A stretch of 64,000 bases of DNA from Thaumarchaeota archaeon casp-thauma3 (GCA_001510275.1 LFEY01000014.1:1-64000); one strand, 5' to 3'. Shown: positions 1 through 9,466, counted from the stretch's first letter. Notes: a model not told the origin generated them from the letters alone. A program made the numbers and translations.

Positions 1-3
1 TCT

Positions 4-897
4 ATGAAGACTAAAGCAATTTGCTCTTTCTTCGTACTATTTGCTATCGTAGCTGGTATGATTACAACAGTACCAGCTGCTTTTGCAGATCATTCAGAAG
101 TAACAATCACAACAGTAGATGGTTCTGGTTTTGGTCAGGACTGTGCACTAGCTAATGGCGGTTCAGGATGTTATGTTACACTAGAAGCAACAGTTGATGT
201 TGGTGGAAAGGTAATATTCTCAAATCCTGATGCTTCACCACATACATTTACAGCAGGAACCATAGATGGTTTTGCTCAATCTCCAAGTGGTGAATTTGAT
301 ACTTCTATTCTAATGCAAGACGAATCAGGTGAATGGATACCAGATACTGTAGGTACAGTTCCTTACTACTGTTCACTTCATGTTTGGATGACAGGCACGA
401 TCATAGTACAAGAAGCTGCAAAAGAAACTATGGATGAAACTCATGTAGACGAAGTTCGCATAGAAGATAATGTGGAAGTAACTCATGAAGAAGCCATGAT
501 GGAAAACGATGTAGAGTTAATGGTAACAATTACCGACTCAGTTGTATTAGGTGGAACTCAAGTTGATCTTGAATTCAACAAATTACACGTCAACTATGAA
601 ATTACTGCAACACAAAACGGTGAAACAGTTTTACAAGAAACTGCACATTCCATGGAAATGACTGCAAGTCACATGGTAGATGCTGTTGGATCTGATGAAA
701 ATCCAATAATGGTAGAAATAGTTTCTTTAGGAATTGGTGCACCAGGTGCTGAAGCTGATTGGACTGGACCAGTAGGTTCAGTAGCAACTACACAAGTTGT
801 TCCAGAATTTGGTACAATTGCAATGATGATACTAGTTGTCGCAATTATAAGCATCGTAGCAGTAACTGCAAAATCTAGAGTAATTCCAAAATTTTAG
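4..897 (+). CDS. Secreted cupredoxin (plastocyanin-like) with PEFG C-terminal sorting tail
   Basis: Residues 1-28 are a signal peptide ending in an Ala-rich cleavage site. A blue-copper domain follows at about 30-137, with the four type-1 ligands visible: His80 (PHTF), Cys123, His126 and Met129 (CSLHVWM). An acidic linker and a second beta-rich region follow. The tail has PEFG at about residue 267, a hydrophobic helix and a short basic end, the pattern of PEFG-CTERM proteins anchored by archaeosortase-type enzymes. It is probably an extracytoplasmic electron carrier or copper protein; ammonia oxidizers use many copper proteins in place of haem cytochromes. The partner is unknown. The start ATG lies three bases from the window edge, and the signal peptide shows the protein is complete. 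Confidence 0.88.
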   Translation: MKTKAICSFFVLFAIVAGMITTVPAAFADHSEVTITTVDGSGFGQDCALANGGSGCYVTLEATVDVGGKVIFSNPDASPHTFTAGTIDGFAQSPSGEFDTSILMQDESGEWIPDTVGTVPYYCSLHVWMTGTIIVQEAAKETMDETHVDEVRIEDNVEVTHEEAMMENDVELMVTITDSVVLGGTQVDLEFNKLHVNYEITATQNGETVLQETAHSMEMTASHMVDAVGSDENPIMVEIVSLGIGAPGAEADWTGPVGSVATTQVVPEFGTIAMMILVVAIISIVAVTAKSRVIPKF

Positions 898-909
898 GAA
901 TCTCTTTTT

Positions 910-1539
910 CTATTTTCTTTTTACTAAAGCAATTATAGCTAAAATTATAGCTGCTGCAGCAATTGATAATCCAAATATTGCAAAATCATAGGCGGCACCA
1001 CCACCAGACGATACAGAAGTTTCACCAGATTTTAGTTTTGAAACATCTTGTTGAAGAGAGGAAATTGCATTTTTAAGTGCAGTAAGATCTGTTGGGCCTC
1101 CAGTGCTTTTAGGAGGAAAATCTAAAACAGAGGTACTTTCTACATCTTCAATTGGAATTTGTATATCAATAGGGGTTCCATTGATTTCTCCTTTCAAATT
1201 CATAATGTAACTACCAGTTTTAGTTGGAATTACAGGTGAAAAATAGTAACCTGGTCTAACATCAGAATTAATGTCAATTTTTTTGGTGGTACCACCATAC
1301 ATGGCTGTAGCCTCCAAATTTTTGAAAACGCTAGTAATTCCTTTGTAAGTATCCTCAGATTCTCCAGGTTCAGTAATTTTAAAGACAATATCATTTCTAA
1401 TTCCTACAACAGGAGGTTCAATTCCCCAACCTACTTCAATTTTGTATTGCCCAACTTCTACTGTAGTATGAGCAAAAGATGGCACAGCCATTCCAATTAA
1501 AAACAATAATACAATAAAGCCAAAAATTGCTATCTTCAC
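910..1539 (-). CDS. Exported membrane-anchored protein, unknown function, copper-gene neighbour
   Basis: A 209-aa protein with a signal peptide (about 1-23, ending SFAH), an extracellular beta-rich domain (25-150), a short helical Ser/Lys segment and one C-terminal transmembrane helix (about 185-206) followed by a basic end. The mature protein would start near a His, as CopC-like copper binders do, but I cannot assign it to CopC. It converges with the cupredoxin gene and diverges from the CopC-CopD fusion across 102 bp, so a role on the cell surface in copper handling is an inference from context only. Confidence 0.7.
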   Translation of the reverse strand: MKIAIFGFIVLLFLIGMAVPSFAHTTVEVGQYKIEVGWGIEPPVVGIRNDIVFKITEPGESEDTYKGITSVFKNLEATAMYGGTTKKIDINSDVRPGYYFSPVIPTKTGSYIMNLKGEINGTPIDIQIPIEDVESTSVLDFPPKSTGGPTDLTALKNAISSLQQDVSKLKSGETSVSSGGGAAYDFAIFGLSIAAAAIILAIIALVKRK

Positions 1540-1587
1540 GACTATCGTATGATAATTACACGTTATTATCTTTACGTGAATTGGTAC

Positions 1588-1625
1588 AAATTATGAATAT
1601 ATAAAAATTGTTTAAATTATGAATA
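1588..1625. promoter_or_regulatory. 12-bp direct repeat in the divergent promoter region of the CopC-CopD fusion
   Basis: AAATTATGAATA occurs twice, at 1588-1599 and 1614-1625, 26 bp apart from start to start, just upstream of the fusion gene. An inverted repeat CACGT/ACGTG (10-nt spacer) lies at about 1559-1578. Either could be a regulator site. The region is AT-rich, so chance similarity is possible. Confidence 0.35.
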
Positions 1626-1641
1626 ATGACCTGAGGATCAA

Positions 1642-4419
1642 ATGAAAAAATTTCTAATAATTTTATTAATTTTATCATCAATGTCTATTCCATTTGCGGC
1701 AGCACATCCATTTACAGAAGAAACTATTCCTAGTTTAACATCAAATTCACCAACTGGTGTTACAGAAGTTATTGTTTATTTTTCAGAGCCAGTTGAGCTT
1801 AACTTTAGCACACTTAAAGTACTTGACAGCAATGGGAATCAAATTGATAACAAAGATACAAGTTATTATGAAGGAGAAGATTCTCTTATTGTTTCAACTC
1901 CTCCATTAGAAGATGGTGTATACACAGTTTCAACTAGAGTTCTATCAAAAATAGATGGGCATTTAATTCCTGATGCATTTTTGTTTACAGTAGGTAATGT
2001 CATAGTTGACCCTGCATTATTAGGACAAGAAAGACCAACAGAACTGATATTTTTACCAGAAGCAGTAGCTAGATTTCCTGGACTTGTTGGCCAAACAATA
2101 GTTTTAGGAGCTGTAATTGCGTCTCTAATAATCTGGGGAACACAAAACAAACAACTAATCAGAGAAGAATTAGATAAGATAGAATTTTTCCATCATGGAA
2201 AATTTATGTCACTTACAGGAATTGGATTAGGACTTATTTTTATCTCTAATATTTTGATGATTGCAGCACAGACTATTAGATTAGAGGCATCACCCATAGA
2301 TGCAATTCAAACCAATTTTGGCACTACATGGATAATCAGAATGAGTATTACAATAATTTTACTAGGAATCTGGTTTGGATTAGATAGAAAAAAAGTTCTG
2401 TCAAAGAAAAATCAGATACCTATGCTTGTAGCTATGCTTGCAGTAATTGGAACTTCAAGCTTAATTGGACATGGTACAGCTAGTGGAGAAACACCAGCGC
2501 TTGTTTTAGATTACATACATAATTTGGTTTCAGCAATATGGATAGGTGGAATATTCTATTTTGTTTTCACATTATTACCAACATTTTCACAACTAAAAGA
2601 ACCAATACGAGAGAAAATGAGTCTAGTATTAATTCCAAGATTCTCAATTGCATTTATCATTGCAATAGGAGTTGTGATTATTACAGGGCCAACTTTGATG
2701 TGGTTCTTAGAAAGTGATGTTGGATTAATTACTGAATCAATTTATGGTCAATTAATTATTCTAAAAATTGCTATTGCTGCAATAATGATTGGATTAGGAG
2801 GATTTTTTCAGTTTAGAGTGCAAAAAAATGCAGAAAAAAATCTTCAATCAGGAAAAATTGCTGTACACAAAAAGCTAAAGAGATCACTCAAAATTGATGC
2901 AACATTAGGAATTATACTGTTAGGAGTAGTTGCACTGTTAACAAATGGAACATTACCAGCAGGGGAGATACAAAAAGTTGATGCACAAGAGGTTGTATAT
3001 GGATTTAAGACTGTAGAGTTTACTGAGAATGTAAAATTTGATATTGAAATTTCTCCATTTACAAGTGGAGTAAATACAATTAGTGTTAAAGTAAGTGACT
3101 TTAATGATAACCAACTATATGATTCTGATCAAATCAAAGTGAAATTATCAAATCCATCAAGGAATATTTCATCAATTGAAGTACCAATGCCAATTAAAAA
3201 TCTGTCAGACCCAATTGAATATCAAGGTGAATTAACATTTGGATTTTCTGGAGAATGGCAAGTAGAGATTGAAGCTCTAAGAACCGAAAATGCTAATGAA
3301 TCAATAATCATGAATTTACTTGTAAAACCACGACTAACTAACATCCAAACTCAAATTATTGAATATGAATTACCAGAAGACGCAAAACCTCTTTTTCCAT
3401 TATATGATGGAAATAATTCTATCTGGATAAGTGATGCATCATTTCCTCGTTTGTGGCAATTTTCACTTGATACACAAGAATTTTCCTCATATTCATTTAA
3501 TGGATTAGCTACAATATTTCTAACACAAGACAACAAAGGAAGAATTTGGTTTACAGATACTCCAAGAAATCAAATTGGATTCTTTGATCCAGACACCAAA
3601 CAAATTACAACAAAAACAATTCCAAAACTAGACCCAGTAATATCAGATAATTCTCCGATATTTATTCAAGCAGATTTTGATGGAAATATTTGGATTACAA
3701 TTGTCAACAAGGACAAAATTGTAAAATATTTACCAGAACTTGATGTGTTTGAAGAAATTGTATTACCAGATAAACAATCGCTACCATTTGCATTAACAAT
3801 TGATAAAGATGGAAAGATATGGTATTCCACAAGTGGTGCAGGTAAGATTGGATTTATTGATCCAAAAAATAACCAAATAACTCAAATCTCAAGTGAGTTA
3901 CAACTTCAGTCTCCAGAAGCTTTGATTTTTGATAAGTATGGAAATTTGTGGATTGCAGAACACACAGGTTTATCCATAACTAAATTTAATCCAGTCTTAG
4001 AAACATTTGAAAGAATTTCAGTTCCAGATGAAGAAGCATTACCATTTGGAATGACATTTGATAAGTATGGAAACATTTGGTTTGCACAACATACGGTAGA
4101 TAACATTGGAGTTTATGATCCAGATAACAATAATTTAATTGAAATTCCAGTTCCAACTGAAACATCATTTATTCAATTTATGACATCAGATGGAAATGAT
4201 AATGTATGGTTTGTTGAGCAGCAATCAAACAAAATTGGAACAGTAAAGGCTACAGAAATTCCAGTAATTGCTTCACAAATACAAACAACAAGTAACTTTG
4301 GATTAAAATATACAGAGCTTGCATCACCACTAATTGCATTAGGAATTATTGCAACATCTCTATTTTTTGTAAAAAGTATACAAGACAAAAGAAGATTAAA
4401 TTCTCTGATTAATTCTTAG
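1642..4419 (+). CDS. CopC-CopD copper protein fused to a beta-propeller domain
   Basis: A 925-aa fusion. The signal peptide ends AAA before His22, so the mature N-terminus would be His, as in CopC. The CopC domain (22-118) also has Asp105 and His107 (DGH), the other usual Cu(II) ligands. A CopD-like polytopic membrane domain with about eight helices spans 145-435. An Ig-like beta region (about 445-565) is followed by repeats of roughly 42 residues (G-N/K-I-W-F/I and F-D/P motifs, 575-880) resembling a virginiamycin B lyase/SMP-30/NHL propeller, and a last transmembrane helix (about 893-912). CopC and CopD bind and import copper; the propeller is unusual and may be a surface sensor or binding platform (inference). 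GAGG at 1633-1636 fits a ribosome-binding site. The 3' end overlaps the convergent znuB-like gene by 11 nt. Confidence 0.85.
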   Translation: MKKFLIILLILSSMSIPFAAAHPFTEETIPSLTSNSPTGVTEVIVYFSEPVELNFSTLKVLDSNGNQIDNKDTSYYEGEDSLIVSTPPLEDGVYTVSTRVLSKIDGHLIPDAFLFTVGNVIVDPALLGQERPTELIFLPEAVARFPGLVGQTIVLGAVIASLIIWGTQNKQLIREELDKIEFFHHGKFMSLTGIGLGLIFISNILMIAAQTIRLEASPIDAIQTNFGTTWIIRMSITIILLGIWFGLDRKKVLSKKNQIPMLVAMLAVIGTSSLIGHGTASGETPALVLDYIHNLVSAIWIGGIFYFVFTLLPTFSQLKEPIREKMSLVLIPRFSIAFIIAIGVVIITGPTLMWFLESDVGLITESIYGQLIILKIAIAAIMIGLGGFFQFRVQKNAEKNLQSGKIAVHKKLKRSLKIDATLGIILLGVVALLTNGTLPAGEIQKVDAQEVVYGFKTVEFTENVKFDIEISPFTSGVNTISVKVSDFNDNQLYDSDQIKVKLSNPSRNISSIEVPMPIKNLSDPIEYQGELTFGFSGEWQVEIEALRTENANESIIMNLLVKPRLTNIQTQIIEYELPEDAKPLFPLYDGNNSIWISDASFPRLWQFSLDTQEFSSYSFNGLATIFLTQDNKGRIWFTDTPRNQIGFFDPDTKQITTKTIPKLDPVISDNSPIFIQADFDGNIWITIVNKDKIVKYLPELDVFEEIVLPDKQSLPFALTIDKDGKIWYSTSGAGKIGFIDPKNNQITQISSELQLQSPEALIFDKYGNLWIAEHTGLSITKFNPVLETFERISVPDEEALPFGMTFDKYGNIWFAQHTVDNIGVYDPDNNNLIEIPVPTETSFIQFMTSDGNDNVWFVEQQSNKIGTVKATEIPVIASQIQTTSNFGLKYTELASPLIALGIIATSLFFVKSIQDKRRLNSLINS

Positions 4420-5227
4420 ATAGCAATCCAGCAGATTTTATTCCCATAGTTCCTGCAAGTAAACCAATTGATAACAATACAATAGTTCCTGCAGGAGTAA
4501 TATCAAAGACATATGAGATTAAAATTCCTACAACGACAGAAAATACAGAAAAACTCATAGAGATAATTGCTGTTTGTTTGAAACCTTTACCATACATAAT
4601 TGCAGTTACATTAGGAATTACAAACAAGGCAGAAATTAACAAAACACCTACAAGTTGAATTGATGTAACTACAGTAATTCCTGCCATAAACACAATTAGA
4701 TAGTTAATTTTTTCTACTGGAACTCCACTAACTTTAGCCTGTTCTTCATTGAATGTAGAATACAAGATTTGTCTATACAGTAATAAAATTACAATTAGAA
4801 TAATTCCAGTTAATAATAAAATTAAAACCGTATCATCTACGCTAACAAGAAGTATACTTCCAAACAGGAAACTAAAGATGTCAATTGTAAATCCACCTGA
4901 AAATCCAATAACTACAAGCCCAACTGCTATTCCTGATGATAAAAGTACTGCAATTGATGCATCACCAGATATGTTGAATTTGTCTTTAATTCTTGTAATA
5001 ATTAGTGCACTAACTATTGAAACACCATAAGCTGTCCATAACGGATAGATGCCTGCTAACAAGCCTAATGCAATTCCACCAAATGATGAATGTGCAATTG
5101 CATCACCAAATAATGAATAGCGTCTCAAAACTAGGAATAACCCAACAACTGAACAAAGAATTGCGATTGCAATTCCAGAGATTAGTGCTCTATGCATAAA
5201 ACTGTAAGTTAGAATTTCTAAAGACAT
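4409..5227 (-). CDS. znuB: Metal ABC transporter permease (ZnuB/MntB family)
   Basis: A 272-aa ABC-3 family permease with eight or nine hydrophobic helices and the typical N-terminal region (RALISGIAIAILCSVVGLFLV). A DAIAHSSFGGIALG stretch matches the family's conserved cytoplasmic segment. It is the membrane channel of a high-affinity Zn/Mn/Ni-type importer. The gene follows the ATPase with a 2-bp gap, in the operon order binding protein, ATPase, permease. The metal cannot be fixed from the sequence; zinc is the usual default and the neighbouring NikR-like regulator leaves nickel open. Confidence 0.88.
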   Translation of the reverse strand: MSLEILTYSFMHRALISGIAIAILCSVVGLFLVLRRYSLFGDAIAHSSFGGIALGLLAGIYPLWTAYGVSIVSALIITRIKDKFNISGDASIAVLLSSGIAVGLVVIGFSGGFTIDIFSFLFGSILLVSVDDTVLILLLTGIILIVILLLYRQILYSTFNEEQAKVSGVPVEKINYLIVFMAGITVVTSIQLVGVLLISALFVIPNVTAIMYGKGFKQTAIISMSFSVFSVVVGILISYVFDITPAGTIVLLSIGLLAGTMGIKSAGLLSKN

Positions 5228-5229
5228 GA

Positions 5230-5952
5230 TTAATGATGATGCATGTGTTCTTGCATCGAGGCCTCAGAATATTGCTTAACTAGTTCATCATCAGAAAAGA
5301 ATTTTTCAGATTTTCCATGAAAAAATAATGTTCTGTTTAGACATGCTACATGATTTGCTAGTTGATTAATTGCATCCAAATCATGAGAAGACCAAATAAT
5401 TGTAATTTTTTGCTTAGAGTTTAATTCACGAAGAATACTGTAGAATAATTCTATACTTTGTTGATCAATTCCTGTTACAGGTTCATCTAGAATGAGGATT
5501 TTTGGATTATTTACTAAAGCTTTTGCAATAAAGACTCGTTGTAATTGTCCTCCAGATAATTCACCGATTTGTCTGTTACGAAGTTCATGTATCCATAATT
5601 GTTGTAAAATTTCATCAATCTTATTTTCATCAGATTCATTTCTCAACCCCATTCTTACAACATCGCTAACTGTAGCTGGGAAATTTTTTTCAAAGATTGG
5701 TTTTTGTGGTACAAATCCAATTTCTTTAAGATAGTTTTTTGATTTTCTAATATCTTCTCCAAAAAATTTGATTTCTCCTTTGTACTTTGTGTTGAGTCCT
5801 AGCATTGAATCAAAAAGAGTAGATTTTCCAGCACCATTAGGACCAATTATGCCTAGAAAGTCTCCTTGATTGACTACAAAACTCACATCATCAAGGGCTT
5901 TAACATCTGGATATTGAACCGTAAGATTACTAATTTCAACTGCTCTCAACAT
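5230..5952 (-). CDS. znuC: Metal ABC transporter ATP-binding protein (ZnuC family)
   Basis: A 240-aa ATPase with Walker A GPNGAGKST (about 38-46), signature LSGGQLQR, Walker B ILILDEP and the switch His in SSHD. It powers the permease encoded next to it. The C-terminus ends in a His-rich run (QEHMHHH), which may bind metal and is common in zinc-handling proteins. The start ATG lies 7 bases inside the 3' end of the binding-protein gene, consistent with coupled translation. Confidence 0.9.
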   Translation of the reverse strand: MLRAVEISNLTVQYPDVKALDDVSFVVNQGDFLGIIGPNGAGKSTLFDSMLGLNTKYKGEIKFFGEDIRKSKNYLKEIGFVPQKPIFEKNFPATVSDVVRMGLRNESDENKIDEILQQLWIHELRNRQIGELSGGQLQRVFIAKALVNNPKILILDEPVTGIDQQSIELFYSILRELNSKQKITIIWSSHDLDAINQLANHVACLNRTLFFHGKSEKFFSDDELVKQYSEASMQEHMHHH

Positions 5953-6851
5953 AATGCCTCCTTTAGATTGTCAAGGTTTTCAGTCATTTTAGAAATATAA
6001 TCTCCATCAGAAACAACTTCTAATGTAGATAAAACTAAGACTTTGCCACCTATTTCATTTGCAATTATTTCAGATGTTCTTGCATTAACATTCTCTTCAC
6101 TAAAAATTATTTTAATATTTAATTCTCTGGCTGTGGAAATTACATCTTCTAATGTTTTTGCTGTAGCTTCTATATGTGAATTATTTGATGAAATAATTGT
6201 ATGTTGATTCAGATTATATTCATCTGCAAAATATGAAAACGCATTATGAAAAGATAGAAAGTTGTGATTGCAATTAGATAATTCATTTCGAATTTTTGAA
6301 TCAAGTAAATCTAATTGTTCATTGTATTTTACTGCATTGGATTGATAATATTGTTTATTTTCAGGATCTGAATTAGAAAATGCATTTGCAATATTTTGCA
6401 CTTGTATTTTTGCATAAACAGGATTTAACCAGATATGTGGATCTCCAGAAGTGTTAACAATTCCTTCATCAAGATATTTGACTAAAATTTCATCACTGGT
6501 ATCAACTATTATTCCTCGATAATTATTTTCATCTAAACTATCAACCCAATTTTCAAAACCTATTCCATTAGTGATTATTAGATCAGACTTTTGCATCTTT
6601 TGTACATCTTTTATGGTTGGCTCCCAATCATGTGGTTCAACTCCAACAGGAACAAGTAAAGTAACATCCACTTTTTCTTGTCCAACATTTTGTGAAAATT
6701 CATGAAGAGGGTAAAATGATGAGATAACTTGTAGTTTAGAATTATCAATTGTTGTAAATTGCTGATTTGAATCAGTTACATAAATTACAAGTGAGCTTAA
6801 TGGAATTACTACAGCTATTGCAATTATTGCAAGTTTGGTCTGTGTATTCAC
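5946..6851 (-). CDS. znuA: Metal ABC transporter substrate-binding protein (ZnuA family)
   Basis: A 301-aa cluster A-I binding protein anchored by an N-terminal hydrophobic segment (7-25) with no lipobox Cys. The metal ligands of the family are visible: His74 in EPHDWEP, His139 in DPHIWLNP, His202 in FHNAFSYF and an acidic residue in FSEENVNAR (252/253). The long His-rich loop of many zinc-specific ZnuA proteins is absent, so manganese or nickel cannot be excluded. Translation starts at GTG (6849-6851), immediately next to a perfect 15-bp palindrome that may be its operator. Confidence 0.88.
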   Translation of the reverse strand: MNTQTKLAIIAIAVVIPLSSLVIYVTDSNQQFTTIDNSKLQVISSFYPLHEFSQNVGQEKVDVTLLVPVGVEPHDWEPTIKDVQKMQKSDLIITNGIGFENWVDSLDENNYRGIIVDTSDEILVKYLDEGIVNTSGDPHIWLNPVYAKIQVQNIANAFSNSDPENKQYYQSNAVKYNEQLDLLDSKIRNELSNCNHNFLSFHNAFSYFADEYNLNQHTIISSNNSHIEATAKTLEDVISTARELNIKIIFSEENVNARTSEIIANEIGGKVLVLSTLEVVSDGDYISKMTENLDNLKEALC

Positions 6852-6866
6852 ACATCAATTTGATGT
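6852..6866. promoter_or_regulatory. Perfect 15-bp palindrome, candidate operator of the metal importer
   Basis: ACATCAA-T-TTGATGT is an exact inverted repeat with 7-bp arms and a one-base centre. It abuts the GTG start of the binding-protein gene and lies in the divergent region shared with the NikR-like regulator. A second exact palindrome, GGCATATGCC (6937-6946), covers the regulator's own ATG, and a TATA-like CTTATAAG sits about 25 bp upstream of that ATG. Assignment to the NikR-like protein is inferred from position. Confidence 0.5.
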
Positions 6867-6941
6867 AAATTATTAATAAATCTATAAAATCTTAATAATT
6901 TTAATTGCTAAACTTATAAGATAATTAATAACATTAGGCAT

Positions 6942-7325
6942 ATGCCAATAGTCTCAATCTCCTTAAATGAAGAAATTCTATCTGAATTAGACAAGCTACA
7001 ATCAAGTATGGGATTTTCAGGTAGATCTGAAGCTATCAGAGCAGGAATTAGAGCATTCGTTTCTGAAGAAAAACAAAAAGCAAATTTATCTGGAAATATT
7101 CATGCCATTCTTTTAGTTGTACACAATGATGAGTATGATCATGTTGTTTCAGGAATTACTCATAATTTTGAGGATCTAATTACAACACATCTTCACAGTA
7201 AGATTGAGAAAGAAAAATGTATGGAATTATTTTTAATCAATGGTGATGCAGAAAAAGTCTCTACAATAACAAAAGATTTTCAAACAAATAAAAACATGGA
7301 TACTGTAAAGCTTGTTACACTTTAG
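6942..7325 (+). CDS. nikR: NikR-like ribbon-helix-helix metal-responsive repressor
   Basis: A 127-aa protein. Residues 1-45 form a CopG-type ribbon-helix-helix (VSISLNEEILSELDKLQ, then GRSEAIRAGIRAFV). Residues 52-127 form an ACT-like metal-binding domain with His74, His83, His85 and Cys93, matching the NikR ligand pattern H/HxH/C. The gap between HxH and Cys is eight residues rather than the six of E. coli NikR, so metal preference may differ. It diverges from the ZnuABC-like operon across 90 bp holding two palindromes, so it probably controls that importer and itself. The TATA-like box about 25 bp from ATG suggests a leaderless mRNA. Confidence 0.85.
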   Translation: MPIVSISLNEEILSELDKLQSSMGFSGRSEAIRAGIRAFVSEEKQKANLSGNIHAILLVVHNDEYDHVVSGITHNFEDLITTHLHSKIEKEKCMELFLINGDAEKVSTITKDFQTNKNMDTVKLVTL

Positions 7326-8692
7326 ATACTAAATCTAAATGAATTTTGTCTTGTAACAAAAATCACCCCAATAATTGAGGTAGTTAATATGAGTAATGCA
7401 ATAGTACCAAATTCCGGAACAACAACCATTCCAAATTCAGTTTCTTGTCCAGTGTTTCGAATATTTTCAAATTTTATTATCATAGGACCTGTCTGATCTT
7501 CAGCAAATGTAAATTTTTCAAATTCACCACCAATTTGTGCAATTCCAAATGCACGATGAATTTCTTTTCCATTTTGAATTATAATAAATGTGTAATCAGA
7601 ATTTCTTAATGGCTCATTAGTTCTACCATCTCTAATAGTAAAAATAAAGTTTGTACTAATTCCTGGTTCTGTCTCTAAAGGATCCCATGAAAGATTTACT
7701 TTAAAGTCCTCACTTTTCGTATATGCCTCTAAGGGAAAACCTATTTTTTCACTTGTAGATAGAGTAAACACAATATTATCAGGTAACGGTTCATCTAATT
7801 TTTTCATTTCATTTTTTAAATATCTCAAATGATCTTGCAGTAAAATAAAGTGAACAATTCTTTCATTATCTTCTGTATAATCATCAATTGATACTGAAGA
7901 TTTGAATAGTTCAATTCCATTTACATACCCAGAATAACTAGGAGGTAAAAATTCAGCAAAATCTTTTGGAAAATGAATTTCTTCATGTACTACTGATACG
8001 TGAGACATTTGTTTTTCACTCCAGTCAAATGACATCTCAAATGTTACTTGTTTAGCCTCAGAGTCATACTCAAAATTTGAAATTGTATCAAAATATGACT
8101 TCAAACGAAATTCTACATCTTGGTTTTCTGCATCTTTTTGAATGTAAGAGTTAGTCTCAATTATGCTCAAATCAGCATTATAGATGCCAGAGTTTTCTAT
8201 GATATTAGTAGGCTCATCAATAGTTCTTACTTCAATCTCAAAATTGTACAAGCCACCTGAATCAAATAATGCTCCTGTAATTTCTATAGGATTAGAGTCA
8301 GTTCCATGCCATGCTCCAAGCAAAGAGTCTTGTTCACCATGAATTGTAACTTCTTCTTGTGTTGGGGTTATTTTAATTGGCAAGATTCCATCTTCTGTAA
8401 AGAAATAATTTCTAAAGATCATTTCATCATTATGAAATAAACCAATTAGGAATGTAATATTTTTTGCATTTTCTTTTGTTTTATCTTCAGTTGCAGTAAT
8501 TGTGATTTGTTCTTGATCATTTTCAAAATACATTGGCATCTCTACTGAAATTGAAATTTCTTTTCCTTGAATATTTATTGAGGAGATTGTATCAATTCCT
8601 AATCCATGTCCATAAACACTATTTGCTGAAAACAATAAACATGCAACAATTGTAAATATTCCAAATTTTGTTAGAGATAACATTATTTTCAT
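7322..8692 (-). CDS. Secreted surface protein with PEFG sorting tail, unknown function
   Basis: A 456-aa protein with a signal peptide (1-29, ending VYGHG), a long all-beta extracellular region and a C-terminal PEFG at about 426 followed by a hydrophobic helix and a basic end, the PEFG-CTERM layout. The mature start would again lie close to a His. No catalytic motif was recognised. It converges with the NikR-like gene with a 4-nt overlap and lies 10 bp downstream of the LON-domain gene in the same direction. Confidence 0.78.
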   Translation of the reverse strand: MKIMLSLTKFGIFTIVACLLFSANSVYGHGLGIDTISSINIQGKEISISVEMPMYFENDQEQITITATEDKTKENAKNITFLIGLFHNDEMIFRNYFFTEDGILPIKITPTQEEVTIHGEQDSLLGAWHGTDSNPIEITGALFDSGGLYNFEIEVRTIDEPTNIIENSGIYNADLSIIETNSYIQKDAENQDVEFRLKSYFDTISNFEYDSEAKQVTFEMSFDWSEKQMSHVSVVHEEIHFPKDFAEFLPPSYSGYVNGIELFKSSVSIDDYTEDNERIVHFILLQDHLRYLKNEMKKLDEPLPDNIVFTLSTSEKIGFPLEAYTKSEDFKVNLSWDPLETEPGISTNFIFTIRDGRTNEPLRNSDYTFIIIQNGKEIHRAFGIAQIGGEFEKFTFAEDQTGPMIIKFENIRNTGQETEFGMVVVPEFGTIALLILTTSIIGVIFVTRQNSFRFSI

Positions 8693-8702
8693 TCCATCAT
8701 GG

Positions 8703-9413
8703 TTATTTTACTGTCAGTAGTTCCTCAACTTTTTGAATTAAAGCATCCATTGTTGTTACCTCCAAGATAGGTTGAAGATCATTTGGATCATTTGCTCCAA
8801 GTGCAGCTAATGAATAAATGTAATCAGTTGTAGGCATATCAGTAGTAAGATAGTATTGCTCTAAAACGTGTTCTAATGAATGTGGTTCAACAACTTGGGG
8901 TAATGCTTGTGTAACAACTTTGTTTTTCCATAATTCAACTAGTCTTTTCCACTGTTCTAATGTAATATTCTCATCAATTTCTGGAATCATTTCAACTTCA
9001 GCTTGAATGTACATTTTCTCTTCAGTTCCAATTTTTTCATGAATTTCAGATATTTCCTTATGTCCTTCTACTGAAAGTGGATCATAGTTTGCAGGTTGAG
9101 GAATGGATGGTGGAATAATTTTTTTAATTTTAAATGAATTTCTGCCTATGGTCTCAATGTGTAGTTGTAATCCATCAATCTCTACATCTTCACATTTTGT
9201 AATTTTGGCAATAGTTCCAATTAATTTAGGAGAATTCCAGCCATTTATAGAATTTTTTTCATCAATCAAACATACACCAAACTGACCATCACCTAACATA
9301 CAATCATCAACTAATTGTTTGTAACGAGGCTCAAAGATTCGAAGTGGAAGTTCTTGTCTAGGAAATAAAACCAAATCTAATGGAAATATCGGAATTACTT
9401 TTGTTTGTGTCAA
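8703..9413 (-). CDS. LON substrate-binding (PUA-like) domain protein
   Basis: A 236-aa protein matching the N-terminal domain of Lon proteases without the AAA+ and protease parts: it begins with IPIFPLDLVLFPRQELPLRIFEPRYKQLV, whose FPL...L.P...LRIFE.RY pattern is diagnostic, and continues with FGVCLI and GTIAKI strands. Stand-alone LON-domain proteins occur in many bacteria and archaea with poorly known roles, probably binding proteins. The start is TTG. Confidence 0.82.
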   Translation of the reverse strand: MTQTKVIPIFPLDLVLFPRQELPLRIFEPRYKQLVDDCMLGDGQFGVCLIDEKNSINGWNSPKLIGTIAKITKCEDVEIDGLQLHIETIGRNSFKIKKIIPPSIPQPANYDPLSVEGHKEISEIHEKIGTEEKMYIQAEVEMIPEIDENITLEQWKRLVELWKNKVVTQALPQVVEPHSLEHVLEQYYLTTDMPTTDYIYSLAALGANDPNDLQPILEVTTMDALIQKVEELLTVK

Positions 9414-9466
9414 CTAGTCATATTGAAATGTCTCTAGATATATGGAATACGAATTCTAAAAATAAA

